A DNA stretch of 64,000 bases. Origin: Kribbella sp. VKM Ac-2569. Its GTDB lineage: Bacteria; Actinomycetota; Actinomycetes; Propionibacteriales; Kribbellaceae. Of this stretch, positions 16,474 through 25,137 are shown piece by piece (within the stretch, counting starts at the first letter, position 1; each line of letters starts with the position of its first letter). The notes beneath the pieces are model-generated. The model searched no databases. It saw nothing but the letters and a program-made list of their open reading frames with translations, and was not told the origin of the DNA. Made by a program: the position numbers and the translations under genes. The stretch covers positions 62,001 through 126,000 of the forward strand of contig NZ_SGXJ01000005.1 of assembly GCF_004216905.1 (NCBI RefSeq), in the 5' to 3' direction.

Positions 16474-17187
16474 CTACACGTCGTACGCCGCGGTGATCTT
16501 CAGGAGTTCGGACACGTCGCTGCCGGACGCGATCTCCTCAGGATCGGCGCCGCGCCGGAACAGCCGGGCGCCGGCCGGGATGCCGCCGAGGGTGAGCGTG
16601 TCCGCGTGCCGCCGCAGCCACGTCCCCTCCCGAAGACCAAGCACCGGTACGTCGTTCTCCTCGAGGAATTCGGTGATCCGTAGCTCCCGCGTCTCGCCCT
16701 GGTGCGTGGACTCCGGGTCCGGATCGAGGTAGTGCGGGTTGAGCTGGAACGGCACCAGCCCGAGCGTCTCGAACGACGGCGGTTGCACGATCGGCATGTC
16801 GTTGCTGGTCCGCAACGATGGCCCGGCCAGGTTCGTCCCCGCACTCGATCCGAGGTACGGCGTCCCGTTGCGGACGCGATCCCGGATCACGTCCAGCTGT
16901 CCACTCTCCTGCAACGTCTTCACCAGCCGGAAGGTGTTCCCGCCGCCGACGAAGATCGCAGCCGCCGACCGGAGGACGTCGGTATCGGTGTGGGCGCCGA
17001 CGACGGACACCCCGAGCGGTTCCAGGGCGGTCCGTACCTTCGCGGTGTAGCCGTCGTGGTCGGCGAGCGCGTACGGGACGAACACCACCTCGCGGACGTC
17101 GCGCAGGATGTCGCGCAACGCGTCCAGGGCGTGCTCGAGGAACGGCCGGCCGTGGGTGGCGGAGTTCGAGAGCAGGAGCAGTTCCAC
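16474..17187 (-). CDS. pepE: Peptidase E (alpha-aspartyl dipeptidase, family S51)
   Basis: A 237-residue serine peptidase with a glutaminase-like fold. The nucleophile is Ser115 in GSSAGTN. FVGGGNTFRLV (79-89) is the other family signature, and His152 in NPHYLD fits the catalytic histidine. E. coli PepE (229 residues) cleaves dipeptides with N-terminal aspartate. The GTG at 17185-17187 follows GGAGAACCT. It lies 17 bases after iclR and is probably co-transcribed with it, divergent from the peptide transporter operon, which suggests that Asp-containing peptides are part of the imported substrate. Confidence 0.85.
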   Translation of the reverse strand: MELLLLSNSATHGRPFLEHALDALRDILRDVREVVFVPYALADHDGYTAKVRTALEPLGVSVVGAHTDTDVLRSAAAIFVGGGNTFRLVKTLQESGQLDVIRDRVRNGTPYLGSSAGTNLAGPSLRTSNDMPIVQPPSFETLGLVPFQLNPHYLDPDPESTHQGETRELRITEFLEENDVPVLGLREGTWLRRHADTLTLGGIPAGARLFRRGADPEEIASGSDVSELLKITAAYDV

Positions 17188-17204
17188 AGGTTCTCCGATA
17201 CTGG

Positions 17205-18011
17205 TCAGCGACGGCGGGTGCGGGCCGCCGGCGTACGGTGCGCGAGCAGGTTGCTCAGTTCTTCGGTTGCCTCCAGCAACCGTGGGACGTGGTCCCGGAT
17301 GTCGCCGGGCAGTTCCTCGGACTTGCCTTCGACCACGGTCAGCGAGCCGATCGGGCGGCGGCCGAGCCGGACGGGTGCCGCGATCGCGCGGGTCGCGGCG
17401 TCGTACTCGCCGTCCGAGAACGCCCAGCCGGTCTGCACGGTGTCCTCGAACACCCGCTCCAGCGCGGCCTCGTCGACCTCGGTGAGATCGGTGAACCGCG
17501 CGAACGGCCGCCCGGACAGCAGTGCGCGGCGTTCGTTGCGGTCCAGGAAGGCGAAGTACGCACGGGAGGTCGCGCCGGCATGCGCCGGGTACAAGTCCCC
17601 GACCAGCGGGTGACTGCGCAGCGGACCGCCGCCGCCGTCGACCGCCGCGATACAGCGCACGTGGAAACCGTCCGGGATCGTGAAGGTCGCCGTCCGCTCG
17701 GTGTCCTGGGCCAGCCGCTCGAGCACCGCATCGGCGAGCGCGGCCAGCCCGCCGGTGCGCTCCCACAGCGCGGCCATCCGCCACATCGTCGGGCCGAGGC
17801 TGTACCGGCGACTGATCGGGTCCGGGCGGAGGAATCCACGGAACGCCAGCGCCGCGAGCAGCCGCTGGGCCGACGACTTGTCGATCCCGAGTTCGTCGGC
17901 GAGCTCCATCACACCCCAGTCGCGGCGCTGCTCGGAGAACGAGATCAGGATCTGCAGCGCCCGGTCGACGGTCTGCAGCGGTGACCGTACGTCGTCATCC
18001 AGAGAATCCAC
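17205..18011 (-). CDS. IclR-family transcriptional regulator
   Basis: A 268-residue regulator. Residues 10-70 are the winged helix (LQTVDRALQILISFSEQ, then GIDKSSAQRLLAALAFRGFL). Residues 85-255 form the IclR effector domain with VRCIAAVDGGG and SRAYFAFLD. The family binds small catabolic ligands. TACCGT lies seven bases before the GTG start with no ribosome-binding site, so the mRNA is probably leaderless. It is divergent from the dpp-like operon and upstream of pepE, so it most likely controls both in response to a peptide-derived signal. Confidence 0.88.
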   Translation of the reverse strand: MDSLDDDVRSPLQTVDRALQILISFSEQRRDWGVMELADELGIDKSSAQRLLAALAFRGFLRPDPISRRYSLGPTMWRMAALWERTGGLAALADAVLERLAQDTERTATFTIPDGFHVRCIAAVDGGGGPLRSHPLVGDLYPAHAGATSRAYFAFLDRNERRALLSGRPFARFTDLTEVDEAALERVFEDTVQTGWAFSDGEYDAATRAIAAPVRLGRRPIGSLTVVEGKSEELPGDIRDHVPRLLEATEELSNLLAHRTPAARTRRR

Positions 18012-18109
18012 GGTGAGAACGGTAGCGCACTGACCCGATTATCGAATTGGTCTCTCATATAACGGGAAGTCGTTGCAGATGTCGCGCGTTCTCCTCGAAT
18101 CTCTTCCGC
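18012..18109. promoter_or_regulatory. Divergent promoter region between iclR and the peptide operon
   Basis: On the minus strand TACCGT (18019-18024) serves iclR. On the plus strand TATAAC (18058-18063) is a good -10 for the operon, about 46 bases before the dppB-like start. The region is AT-rich compared with its surroundings. I could not define an IclR palindrome with confidence. Confidence 0.45.
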
Positions 18110-19117
18110 ATGAACCTCGTCCTGCGCCGCGTGGCCGCGATGCTGCCCGCGCTGATCGGCGTCGTGGTGTGCATCTTCGTGCTCACCCGGGTGCTGCCCG
18201 GCGATCCGGCCCGGACGCTGGCCGGCGACCAGGCGGACCCGAGCGTGGTGGCGAAGATCCGCACCGACATGGGCCTCGACCAGCCGCTGCACCTCCAGCT
18301 GGTCCGGTACTTCACGGACCTTCTGCACGGCAACCTCGGCTTCGCCTGGCACACCGGTCACAGCGTGGCCTCCGACTTCGCGTCCCGGCTGCCCGCGACC
18401 GTGGAGCTCGCCCTGGTGGCGCTCCTGATCGCGCTGCTCGCCGGCATCCCGCTCGGGGTGATCAGTGCGACGCGCCGCGACCGCCCCGTCGACCACGCCG
18501 GTCGGGTGTTCTCGCTGCTCGGTGCGTCGATGCCGCTGTTCTGGCTCGGTCTGATGGTGATCGTCGTCTTCTACAACAAGCTCGGCTGGGCGCCGGCGCC
18601 GCTCGGCCGGGTGGCCGAGGGCATCAACCCACCGACCGGCATCACCGGGCTCTACCTCGTCGACTCGCTGCTCACCGGCGACTTCGTGGCGTTCCGCTCG
18701 GCGCTGTCCCACATCATCTGGCCCGCGCTCTGCCTGGCGACCGGCAGTACGGCGATCATCGCGCGGATGACCCGGTCCGCGATGCTCGAGGTGATCGGTC
18801 AGGACTACGTCCGGACGGCGGTCTCCAAAGGCCTCAAGCCGTCGGTCGTGACCCTCAAACACGCGCTGCGGAACGCGGCCCCGGTGATCGTCACGATCTC
18901 CGGCCTGCAGTTCGGCCAGCTGATGGGCGGCGCGGTCATCACCGAGACCGTCTTCACCTGGCCGGGCATCGGCTCGTACGTCGTGCAGTCCGTGCTGGCC
19001 ACCGACTACGCGCCGGTGCAGGCCTTCACGCTGGTCGCCGCGGTCGTCTACCTGGCGGCGAACCTCGTCGTCGACCTCGTCAACGCCCGCCTGGACCCGA
19101 GGATCGCCGATGCCTGA
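18110..19117 (+). CDS. Peptide ABC transporter permease, DppB type
   Basis: A 335-residue inner-membrane permease with six hydrophobic segments. It has the DppB/OppB start (LRRVAAMLPALIGVVVCIFVLTRVLPGDPA), the MGLDQPLHLQLVRYF block and the EAA loop around DYVRTAVSKGLKPSVVTLKHALRNAA, which contacts the ATPase. The ATG at 18110 fits the family N-terminus, though the ribosome-binding site is weak. Its last eight bases overlap the next gene (ATGCCTGA). With the next three transport genes it forms a complete dipeptide/oligopeptide importer. Confidence 0.92.
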   Translation: MNLVLRRVAAMLPALIGVVVCIFVLTRVLPGDPARTLAGDQADPSVVAKIRTDMGLDQPLHLQLVRYFTDLLHGNLGFAWHTGHSVASDFASRLPATVELALVALLIALLAGIPLGVISATRRDRPVDHAGRVFSLLGASMPLFWLGLMVIVVFYNKLGWAPAPLGRVAEGINPPTGITGLYLVDSLLTGDFVAFRSALSHIIWPALCLATGSTAIIARMTRSAMLEVIGQDYVRTAVSKGLKPSVVTLKHALRNAAPVIVTISGLQFGQLMGGAVITETVFTWPGIGSYVVQSVLATDYAPVQAFTLVAAVVYLAANLVVDLVNARLDPRIADA

Positions 19118-19967
19118 TCTCAAGTCCCGCCCGACCACCACCCTCAGCTTGCTGCTGCGCAACCGTCTGGCCGTCGTCGGTCTCGTCTTCATCGCCCTGT
19201 GGACGCTCGGCGCTCTCCTGTCCGGTCTCTCGCCGTACGGCGCGTCGGAGCCCGGCGCGGGTGATCTGCTCGCGGGGCCGTCTCTGGCGCACCCGTTCGG
19301 CACCGACAACTTCGGTCGTGACCTGCTCACGCGGGTGCTGGCCGGCGGCCGCATCTCGTTGTGGACCGGCCTGATCGCGATCGCGATCTCGCTGCTGATC
19401 GGCGTACCGCTGGGCGCATTCGCGGGCTTCGTCCGCGGTCGTGCCGGCGGTCTGGTGATGCGGTTGATGGACATGCTGCTCGCGTTCCCGTCGCTGGTGC
19501 TCGCGATGGCGATCGCGGCCGCGCTCGGCCCCGGCATGGTCAGCGCGATGGTTGCCGTCGGCATCGTCGGGATCCCGGAGTTCGCCCGGATCGTGCACGG
19601 CCAGGTGCTGTCGCTGCGGGAGCGCGACTTCGTCGAGGCCGGGCACGCGATCGGCCTGCCCGGGAGCAGCATCCTGATCCGGCACATCGTGCCGAACGCC
19701 CTGGCGCCGATCCTGGTCCGGGCCACGCTCGGCATGGGCTACGCGATTCTCACCGCCGCCTCGCTGAGCTTCATCGGCCTCGGCGCCCAGCCGCCCGACC
19801 CGGAGTGGGGCGTGCTGATCTCGGACGGCCGCGGCTACATCATCAGCGGCGAGTGGTGGATGACCACGTTCCCCGGCCTGGCGATCGCCACCTCGATCCT
19901 CGGCTTCAACCTGCTCGGCGACGGCCTCCGGGACGTCCTCGACCCGCGCCTGCGGACCAGCAAATGA
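19110..19967 (+). CDS. Peptide ABC transporter permease, DppC type
   Basis: A 285-residue partner permease. After a short cytoplasmic start it has one helix (VVGLVFIALWTLGALL), the HPFGTDNFGRDLLTRVLAGGR motif typical of DppC/OppC, and five more helices. The EAA loop is FVEAGHAIGLPGSSILIRHIVPNA. It pairs with the DppB-like protein as the membrane channel. The stop is followed 14 bases later by the binding-protein gene, which has its own AAGGAG site. Confidence 0.92.
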   Translation: MPDLKSRPTTTLSLLLRNRLAVVGLVFIALWTLGALLSGLSPYGASEPGAGDLLAGPSLAHPFGTDNFGRDLLTRVLAGGRISLWTGLIAIAISLLIGVPLGAFAGFVRGRAGGLVMRLMDMLLAFPSLVLAMAIAAALGPGMVSAMVAVGIVGIPEFARIVHGQVLSLRERDFVEAGHAIGLPGSSILIRHIVPNALAPILVRATLGMGYAILTAASLSFIGLGAQPPDPEWGVLISDGRGYIISGEWWMTTFPGLAIATSILGFNLLGDGLRDVLDPRLRTSK

Positions 19968-19981
19968 CAAGGAGACCGCGC

Positions 19982-21553
19982 ATGAAGCGGACAGTTCTCG
20001 CCCTCGCCGCGGCGGCGGCACTCGCGGTTTCCGGCTGTGCCGCGAACGCGAACAGCAACAGCAACAGCGGCGCGGAGGACGCCGGCGACACCCTGGTCGC
20101 GGCGTACTCCGAAGGCGGCAAGACGCTCGACCCGGCCGAGGCGAACGACGTCACCTCGGACACGTTCGTGGTGGCGGCGTACGACCAGCTCGTCACCTAC
20201 GCCCGGACCGAGGACGGCGGGAAGCCGAAGGCGAAGACCGACCAGATCGTGCCGATGCTGGCCGAGTCGTGGAAGGCGAGTGCGAACAACACGTCGTACA
20301 CCTTCAAGCTGCGGGCCGACGCGAAGTTCCAGGACGGGGCGCCGGTCACGGCGGACGCGGTGGTGAAGTCGTTCGACCACATCAAGGCGTCCAGCTCGGC
20401 GAGCTTCCTCTACAAGATGGCCGGCATCGCGAAGGTCACGAAGGTCGACGAGCAGAACGTGAAGATCGATCTGACCGCGCCGAACCACCTCTTCCTGCAG
20501 ATCCTGCCGATGTACTCGTTCTCGATCATCGACATGGACAAGGTGGCGCAGAACGGCGGACCCAAGTGGCTGGCTACGAACACGGCCGGCTCCGGCCCGT
20601 ACAAGATCACCAAGTGGGACCCCTCGACCGAGGCAGCGATGGCCCGCAACGACTCGTACTGGGGTGACAAGCCCAAGCTGCGTCAGGTGAACGTGAAGTT
20701 CATCGCCGAGGCGTCGAACCGGGTCCAGCTGCTCAAGAAGGGTGAGGTCGGCCTCGCACTCGAAGTACCGCCGAAGGACGTGCAGTCGCTGAAGGCCGCC
20801 GACGGCGTGACGATCGACTCGCGGGCCGGCAACAAGATCCTGTTCTTCGCGATGAACAACCAGATCAAGCCGTTCGACGACCCGCGGATCCGCCAGGCGG
20901 TCTCGTACGCGATCCCGTACGACAAGCTGCTGAACGACGTGATGAAGGGCCAGGCATCCCCGATGAAGTCGTCGGTGGCCAGCTCCACGCCGGGCTTCAG
21001 CGACGCCGGCTACACCTACAGCCACGACCTGGACAAGGCCCGCGCGCTGCTCGCCCAGGCCGGTCTGCCGCAGGGCTTCAGCTTCGACTTCACGCTCGGG
21101 TCCGGCTTCGACGACTGGAACGACGACGCGGTGCTGATCCAGGCCGAGCTGGCCAAGATCGGCGTGAAGATGAACATCAAGAAGATGGCGCGGCCGCAGT
21201 TCCTCGAGGCGCTGGAGACCAAGAAGGTCCAGTCGTACATCACCCGCTGGACGTCGTTCGTCAACGACCCCGGCTACCACCTCGGCCTCCTGCTCACCAG
21301 CCAGGGCTCGAGCAACTACGCCAACTTCTCCGACCCGGTGGTGGACAAGGCCTGGCAGCAGGCGTCGACCGAGCCGGACGTTGCCAAGCGCAACAAGCTG
21401 TACGACGCCGCGCAGCAGGAGATCAACACCAAGGCGCCGTGGGCGTACCTGTACGAGTACAACATCGTGGTCGCACACCGCGCCGGCCTCGACGGCTACA
21501 CGTCGTACCCCGACGGCATCGTCCGCTTCTTCCAGTTGAGCGTCACCAAATGA
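19982..21553 (+). CDS. Extracellular peptide-binding lipoprotein (SBP family 5)
   Basis: A 523-residue solute-binding protein of the DppA/OppA family. A signal peptide ends in the lipobox AVSGC, so it is anchored by lipid outside the membrane. A short Asn/Ser linker follows. Family 5 features include TLDPAEANDVTSDTFVVAAYDQL, GAPVTADAVVKSFDHI and GSGPYKITKWDP. AAGGAG precedes the ATG. It captures substrate for the DppBC-like permease; ligand preference cannot be read from the sequence. The M20 peptidase start overlaps its stop (ATGA). Confidence 0.92.
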   Translation: MKRTVLALAAAAALAVSGCAANANSNSNSGAEDAGDTLVAAYSEGGKTLDPAEANDVTSDTFVVAAYDQLVTYARTEDGGKPKAKTDQIVPMLAESWKASANNTSYTFKLRADAKFQDGAPVTADAVVKSFDHIKASSSASFLYKMAGIAKVTKVDEQNVKIDLTAPNHLFLQILPMYSFSIIDMDKVAQNGGPKWLATNTAGSGPYKITKWDPSTEAAMARNDSYWGDKPKLRQVNVKFIAEASNRVQLLKKGEVGLALEVPPKDVQSLKAADGVTIDSRAGNKILFFAMNNQIKPFDDPRIRQAVSYAIPYDKLLNDVMKGQASPMKSSVASSTPGFSDAGYTYSHDLDKARALLAQAGLPQGFSFDFTLGSGFDDWNDDAVLIQAELAKIGVKMNIKKMARPQFLEALETKKVQSYITRWTSFVNDPGYHLGLLLTSQGSSNYANFSDPVVDKAWQQASTEPDVAKRNKLYDAAQQEINTKAPWAYLYEYNIVVAHRAGLDGYTSYPDGIVRFFQLSVTK

Positions 21554-22815
21554 GCTGGGAAGAGACGGTCCTCGCGGAGATCGAGCGGACCGCGGACGAG
21601 CTGATCGAGCTGGCCGGTGACCTGATCCGGATCCCGAGCGAGAACCCGCCGGGGGACTGCACCGCGGTCGGTGAGTTCATCGCCGCCGTACTGCGGAAGG
21701 CGGGCGTCGAGGTGGAGATCCTCGACGCCGGCCAGGGCCGCCTGAACGTGGTCTCCCACCAAGGCGAACCAGGCGACCGGCATCTCGTGCTCGCCGGCCA
21801 CTCGGACGTCGTACCGGTCGGTGACGTGAGCCGCTGGAGCTTCCCGCCGTTCGCCGGTGACGTGGTCGACGGGTACCTGCGCGGCCGCGGGGCCAGCGAC
21901 ATGAAGGCCGGCCTCGCCGGGATCATCCACGCGTACGTCGTGATGCACCGGCTCGGCGTACCGCTGGGCGGACGCTTATCGCTCGCGGCGGTACCCGACG
22001 AGGAAGCCGGTGGGCCGCTCGGTGCGGACTGGCTGCTCGACCAGGGCGTGCTGGACGGTGCGACCGGTGCCGTGATCGCGGAACCGGCCGAGCGGACGCA
22101 CCCGACGATCGGGCAGAAGGGCAGCAACTGGTTCCGGCTGACGGTGTCCGGCCGGCCTGGGCACGGAAGCCTGCAGCCGTTGCACGGGACGAACGCGAAT
22201 CTTCAAGCAGCTAAGGCGATTCTCGCGTTGCAGTCGCTGTGGGAGATGGTCCCGGACGCGCCGGCCGAGGTACGGGAGCTGATCGCGCGGTCGCAGGTGT
22301 TCGCCGAGGAGCGGGAAGGGTACGCGCCCGGGATCGGTGCGGCGTTCGACCACGTGACGATCAACGTCGGGAAGATCACCGGCGGGTCGGCGACCAACGT
22401 CGTCGCGGACAAGTGTGTCGTCGAGATCGACACCCGGGTCCCGATCGGACTGAGCCGCGCCCAGGTGCTCAAGCGGGTCGACGAGCTGCTGACGGAGGCA
22501 GGCGTCGAGGCGACCGTGGAGCCGCTCGGGTTCCGCAGCGAGCCGAACTGGACGCTGCCCGACGACCCGATCGTGGTCGAGCTGGTCAGTGCACTGCGCG
22601 AGCTCACCGGGGAGCCCGCGGAGGGCGTGCTGCAGTGGGCGTCCTCCGATGCGCGGACGTTCCGCAGCCACGGCATACCGGTGCTGCAGTACGGCCCGGC
22701 TGAGTTGTCGACAATCCACGGCTTCGACGAGCGCGCGCCGGTCGCGGACGTCGTACTGGCTGCGAAGACGTACGCGCTGACCACACTTTGCTATCTGGGC
22801 GTGACCGATGAGTGA
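21550..22815 (+). CDS. M20-family metallopeptidase/deacylase (ArgE/DapE/CPG2-like)
   Basis: A 421-residue cytoplasmic enzyme with the full two-zinc set. His84 and Asp86 are in LAGHSDVVPV, Asp117 is in GRGASDMKAG, Glu151 and Glu152 are in PDEEAGG, Glu178 follows, and a late His lies in STIHGFDER. A dimerisation insert holds HGSLQPLHGTNAN. M20 enzymes remove amino acids or acyl groups from peptides and N-acyl amino acids. Its place between transporter genes, with stop-start overlaps on both sides, implies that it processes the imported compound. The exact bond cleaved is unknown. Confidence 0.88.
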   Translation: MSWEETVLAEIERTADELIELAGDLIRIPSENPPGDCTAVGEFIAAVLRKAGVEVEILDAGQGRLNVVSHQGEPGDRHLVLAGHSDVVPVGDVSRWSFPPFAGDVVDGYLRGRGASDMKAGLAGIIHAYVVMHRLGVPLGGRLSLAAVPDEEAGGPLGADWLLDQGVLDGATGAVIAEPAERTHPTIGQKGSNWFRLTVSGRPGHGSLQPLHGTNANLQAAKAILALQSLWEMVPDAPAEVRELIARSQVFAEEREGYAPGIGAAFDHVTINVGKITGGSATNVVADKCVVEIDTRVPIGLSRAQVLKRVDELLTEAGVEATVEPLGFRSEPNWTLPDDPIVVELVSALRELTGEPAEGVLQWASSDARTFRSHGIPVLQYGPAELSTIHGFDERAPVADVVLAAKTYALTTLCYLGVTDE

Positions 22816-24472
22816 TTTGTTGACCGTCGACAATCTGACGGTACGGATCGATACCTCGCGCGGGCCGATCACGCCGGTGCGCGACGTCAGTCTGCGCATC
22901 CCCCGCGGGAAGATGCTCGGGCTGGTGGGGGAATCCGGCAGCGGTAAGAGCGTGACCGCGATGACGATCACGCGGCTGCTGCCGAGGCGGTCCGTGCACG
23001 TGACCGGCGGGCGGATCGAGTTCGACGGACGGGACCTCACCAACCTGTCCGACAGGTCGCTGCGGGCCGTGCGCGGCAAGGAGATCGCGACGATCTTCCA
23101 GGAACCGATGACCGCGCTCAACCCGGTGCTGACCATCGCCGACCAGATCATGGAGCCGCTGCGCGTGCACCTCGGGCTGTCCCGCAGACAGGCCGCGGAC
23201 CGTGCGGCCGAGCTGCTCGACATGGTCGGCATCCGCGACACCGCCCGGGTACTGCGGGACTACCCGCACCAGCTGTCCGGCGGCATGCGGCAACGCGTGA
23301 TGATCGCGATGGCGATGTCGTGCGAGCCGAAACTGCTGATCGCGGACGAGCCGACGACCGCGCTCGACGTCACCACTCAACTGCAGATCCTCGAACTCGT
23401 GATGGACCTGCAGCAGAAGCACGGTACGTCGGTCTTGCTGATCACCCACGATCTCGGAGTGGTCGCGCAGACCTGTGACGAGGTCACGGTGATGCACGAC
23501 GGCCAGGTGCAGGAGACTGCACCGGTCGAGCAGATCTTCGAGGCACCGCAGGCGGACTACACGAAACGGTTGCTGAGCTTCCTGCCGTCCAGCCGGCCGC
23601 GAACGCGGGAGTCCCGGCCGACGGACGAGGCGCCGCTGCTGGAGGTGTCGGATCTCGTCAAGGTGTTCCCCGGCCGACGTCGTCGTACCGAGCCTGTGAC
23701 CGCTGTTGACGGGGTGAGCTTCAGTGTCGCGCCGGGCCGGACGCTGGCGATCGTGGGTGAGTCCGGGTCGGGCAAGTCGACGACCGGTCGGGCGCTGCTC
23801 CGGTTGCACGAGCCGACCTCCGGAGCCGTGACGTTCGACGGCGTCGACCTGCTCGGGCTGTCCGCCGCGGAGCTGCGGGCGATGCGGTCCCGGATGCAGA
23901 TCGTCTTCCAGGACACGTATGCGTCGCTGGATCCGCGGTGGACGATCGAACGCACGTTGGCCGAGCCGCTGCGAATGCACACCGACCTGGACGCGGCGGG
24001 GATCCGGGAGCGCCTGGTCGAGGTGATGGAGCTCGTCGGGCTGGAGGCCGAGCATCTGGAGCGGTTCCCGCACGAGTTCTCCGGTGGTCAGCGGCAGCGG
24101 ATCGGCATCGCCCGGGCGTTGCTGCTCAACCCGTCGCTGGTGGTCTGCGACGAGCCGGTGTCCGCGCTCGACGTGTCGGTGCAGGCGCAGGTGCTGGAGC
24201 TGCTCAAGGACCTGCAGGATCGGCTCGGTCTGGCCTACGTCTTCATCTCGCACGACCTGTCGGTGGTGCGGCTGATCGCCGACGACGTACTCGTGATGAG
24301 CCGCGGCAAGGTCGTCGAGCACGGCACGGTCGACGAGGTCTTCGCCGCGCCGAAACACCCGTACACCAAGGCGTTGCTGGCCGCGGTGCCTTCGCCCGAC
24401 CCGCGGGCGCGCCTGGACCGCGCCCAGCGCCGCGAACTCGTCGAAGCCGGAACAAAGGAGGCCGTCGCATGA
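22808..24472 (+). CDS. Peptide ABC transporter ATPase, fused DppD-DppF type
   Basis: A 554-residue protein holding two ABC ATPase domains. The first has Walker A GESGSGKSVTA and signature LSGGMRQR; the second has GESGSGKSTTG and FSGGQRQR. Each has a Walker B followed by Asp-Glu (LLIADEPTTALD; LVVCDEPVSALD). The domains correspond to DppD and DppF, usually separate genes. Each ends with the C-terminal extension typical of peptide importers (APQADYTKRLLSFLP; APKHPYTKALLAAVP). It powers the DppBC-like permease. An AAAGGAGG site for aroM lies inside its last codons. Confidence 0.93.
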   Translation: MSDLLTVDNLTVRIDTSRGPITPVRDVSLRIPRGKMLGLVGESGSGKSVTAMTITRLLPRRSVHVTGGRIEFDGRDLTNLSDRSLRAVRGKEIATIFQEPMTALNPVLTIADQIMEPLRVHLGLSRRQAADRAAELLDMVGIRDTARVLRDYPHQLSGGMRQRVMIAMAMSCEPKLLIADEPTTALDVTTQLQILELVMDLQQKHGTSVLLITHDLGVVAQTCDEVTVMHDGQVQETAPVEQIFEAPQADYTKRLLSFLPSSRPRTRESRPTDEAPLLEVSDLVKVFPGRRRRTEPVTAVDGVSFSVAPGRTLAIVGESGSGKSTTGRALLRLHEPTSGAVTFDGVDLLGLSAAELRAMRSRMQIVFQDTYASLDPRWTIERTLAEPLRMHTDLDAAGIRERLVEVMELVGLEAEHLERFPHEFSGGQRQRIGIARALLLNPSLVVCDEPVSALDVSVQAQVLELLKDLQDRLGLAYVFISHDLSVVRLIADDVLVMSRGKVVEHGTVDEVFAAPKHPYTKALLAAVPSPDPRARLDRAQRRELVEAGTKEAVA

Positions 24473-25137
24473 CCGTTCTGGGTGTTGTGACCATCGGGCA
24501 GTCGCCGCGGAGCGACATGTTCCCGGAGATGCTGCAGTGGTTGCCGGCGTCGGTCGAGGTCCGCGAGCGCGGGGCTCTGGACGGGCTGTCCGCGGCGGAC
24601 CTGAAGGCGCTGGCTCCGCAGCCGGGTGACGAGACGCTGACCACCCGGTTGCGCGACGGCTCGTCGGTGGCGATCGGCCGGGCCGGGATTCTGTCCCGGC
24701 TGCAGAACGCGATCGACATCCTGGAGTCGGGGGGAGCGGACGTCGTACTGATCGTCTGCACCGGTGACTTCCCACCGTTCCGCCACAGCCGCCCGCTGCT
24801 GCTTGCGGGTCCATTGCTGACCGCGGGTCTCTCCGCGCTGGCAGGTGACGCGCTGGTCGGGGTGGTGTGTCCGTTGGCGGAGCAGGAGCAGCAGTCGTAC
24901 GAGAAGTTCGGGCACCTGGAGCAGAAGATCAAGGTCGCGTGGGCGACGCCGTACCAGCCTGGTCTGACCGAGTTGGAGGACGCCGCTCGCTCGCTGGCTG
25001 CGGAGGGCGCGCAACTGCTGGTGCTCGACTGCATGGGGTATACGCAGGAACATCGTCAAGCAGCCGCGACCGCGTCCGGGCTTCCTGTGGTCCTGTCACG
25101 GTCCGTCGTCGCACGTCTAACCGCGGAGCTGACATGA
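24469..25137 (+). CDS. AroM-family protein
   Basis: A 222-residue cytoplasmic protein of the AroM family, named after an E. coli gene of unclear function. It starts VLGVVTIGQSPRSDMFPEM, the family signature, and contains IVCTGDFPPF and LLVLDCMGYTQEH. The two cysteine segments sit where Asp/Glu-racemase-like enzymes have catalytic cysteines, so racemase-like or lyase-like chemistry is conceivable; that is inference. It has a near-perfect AAAGGAGG site and overlaps both neighbours by ATGA, so it belongs to the peptide operon. Confidence 0.85.
   Translation: MTVLGVVTIGQSPRSDMFPEMLQWLPASVEVRERGALDGLSAADLKALAPQPGDETLTTRLRDGSSVAIGRAGILSRLQNAIDILESGGADVVLIVCTGDFPPFRHSRPLLLAGPLLTAGLSALAGDALVGVVCPLAEQEQQSYEKFGHLEQKIKVAWATPYQPGLTELEDAARSLAAEGAQLLVLDCMGYTQEHRQAAATASGLPVVLSRSVVARLTAELT

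Noticed and set aside
22604..24814. A 736-codon minus-strand frame
   Set aside because: It is opposite the fused ABC ATPase gene with its two Walker A motifs; a shadow of high GC content.
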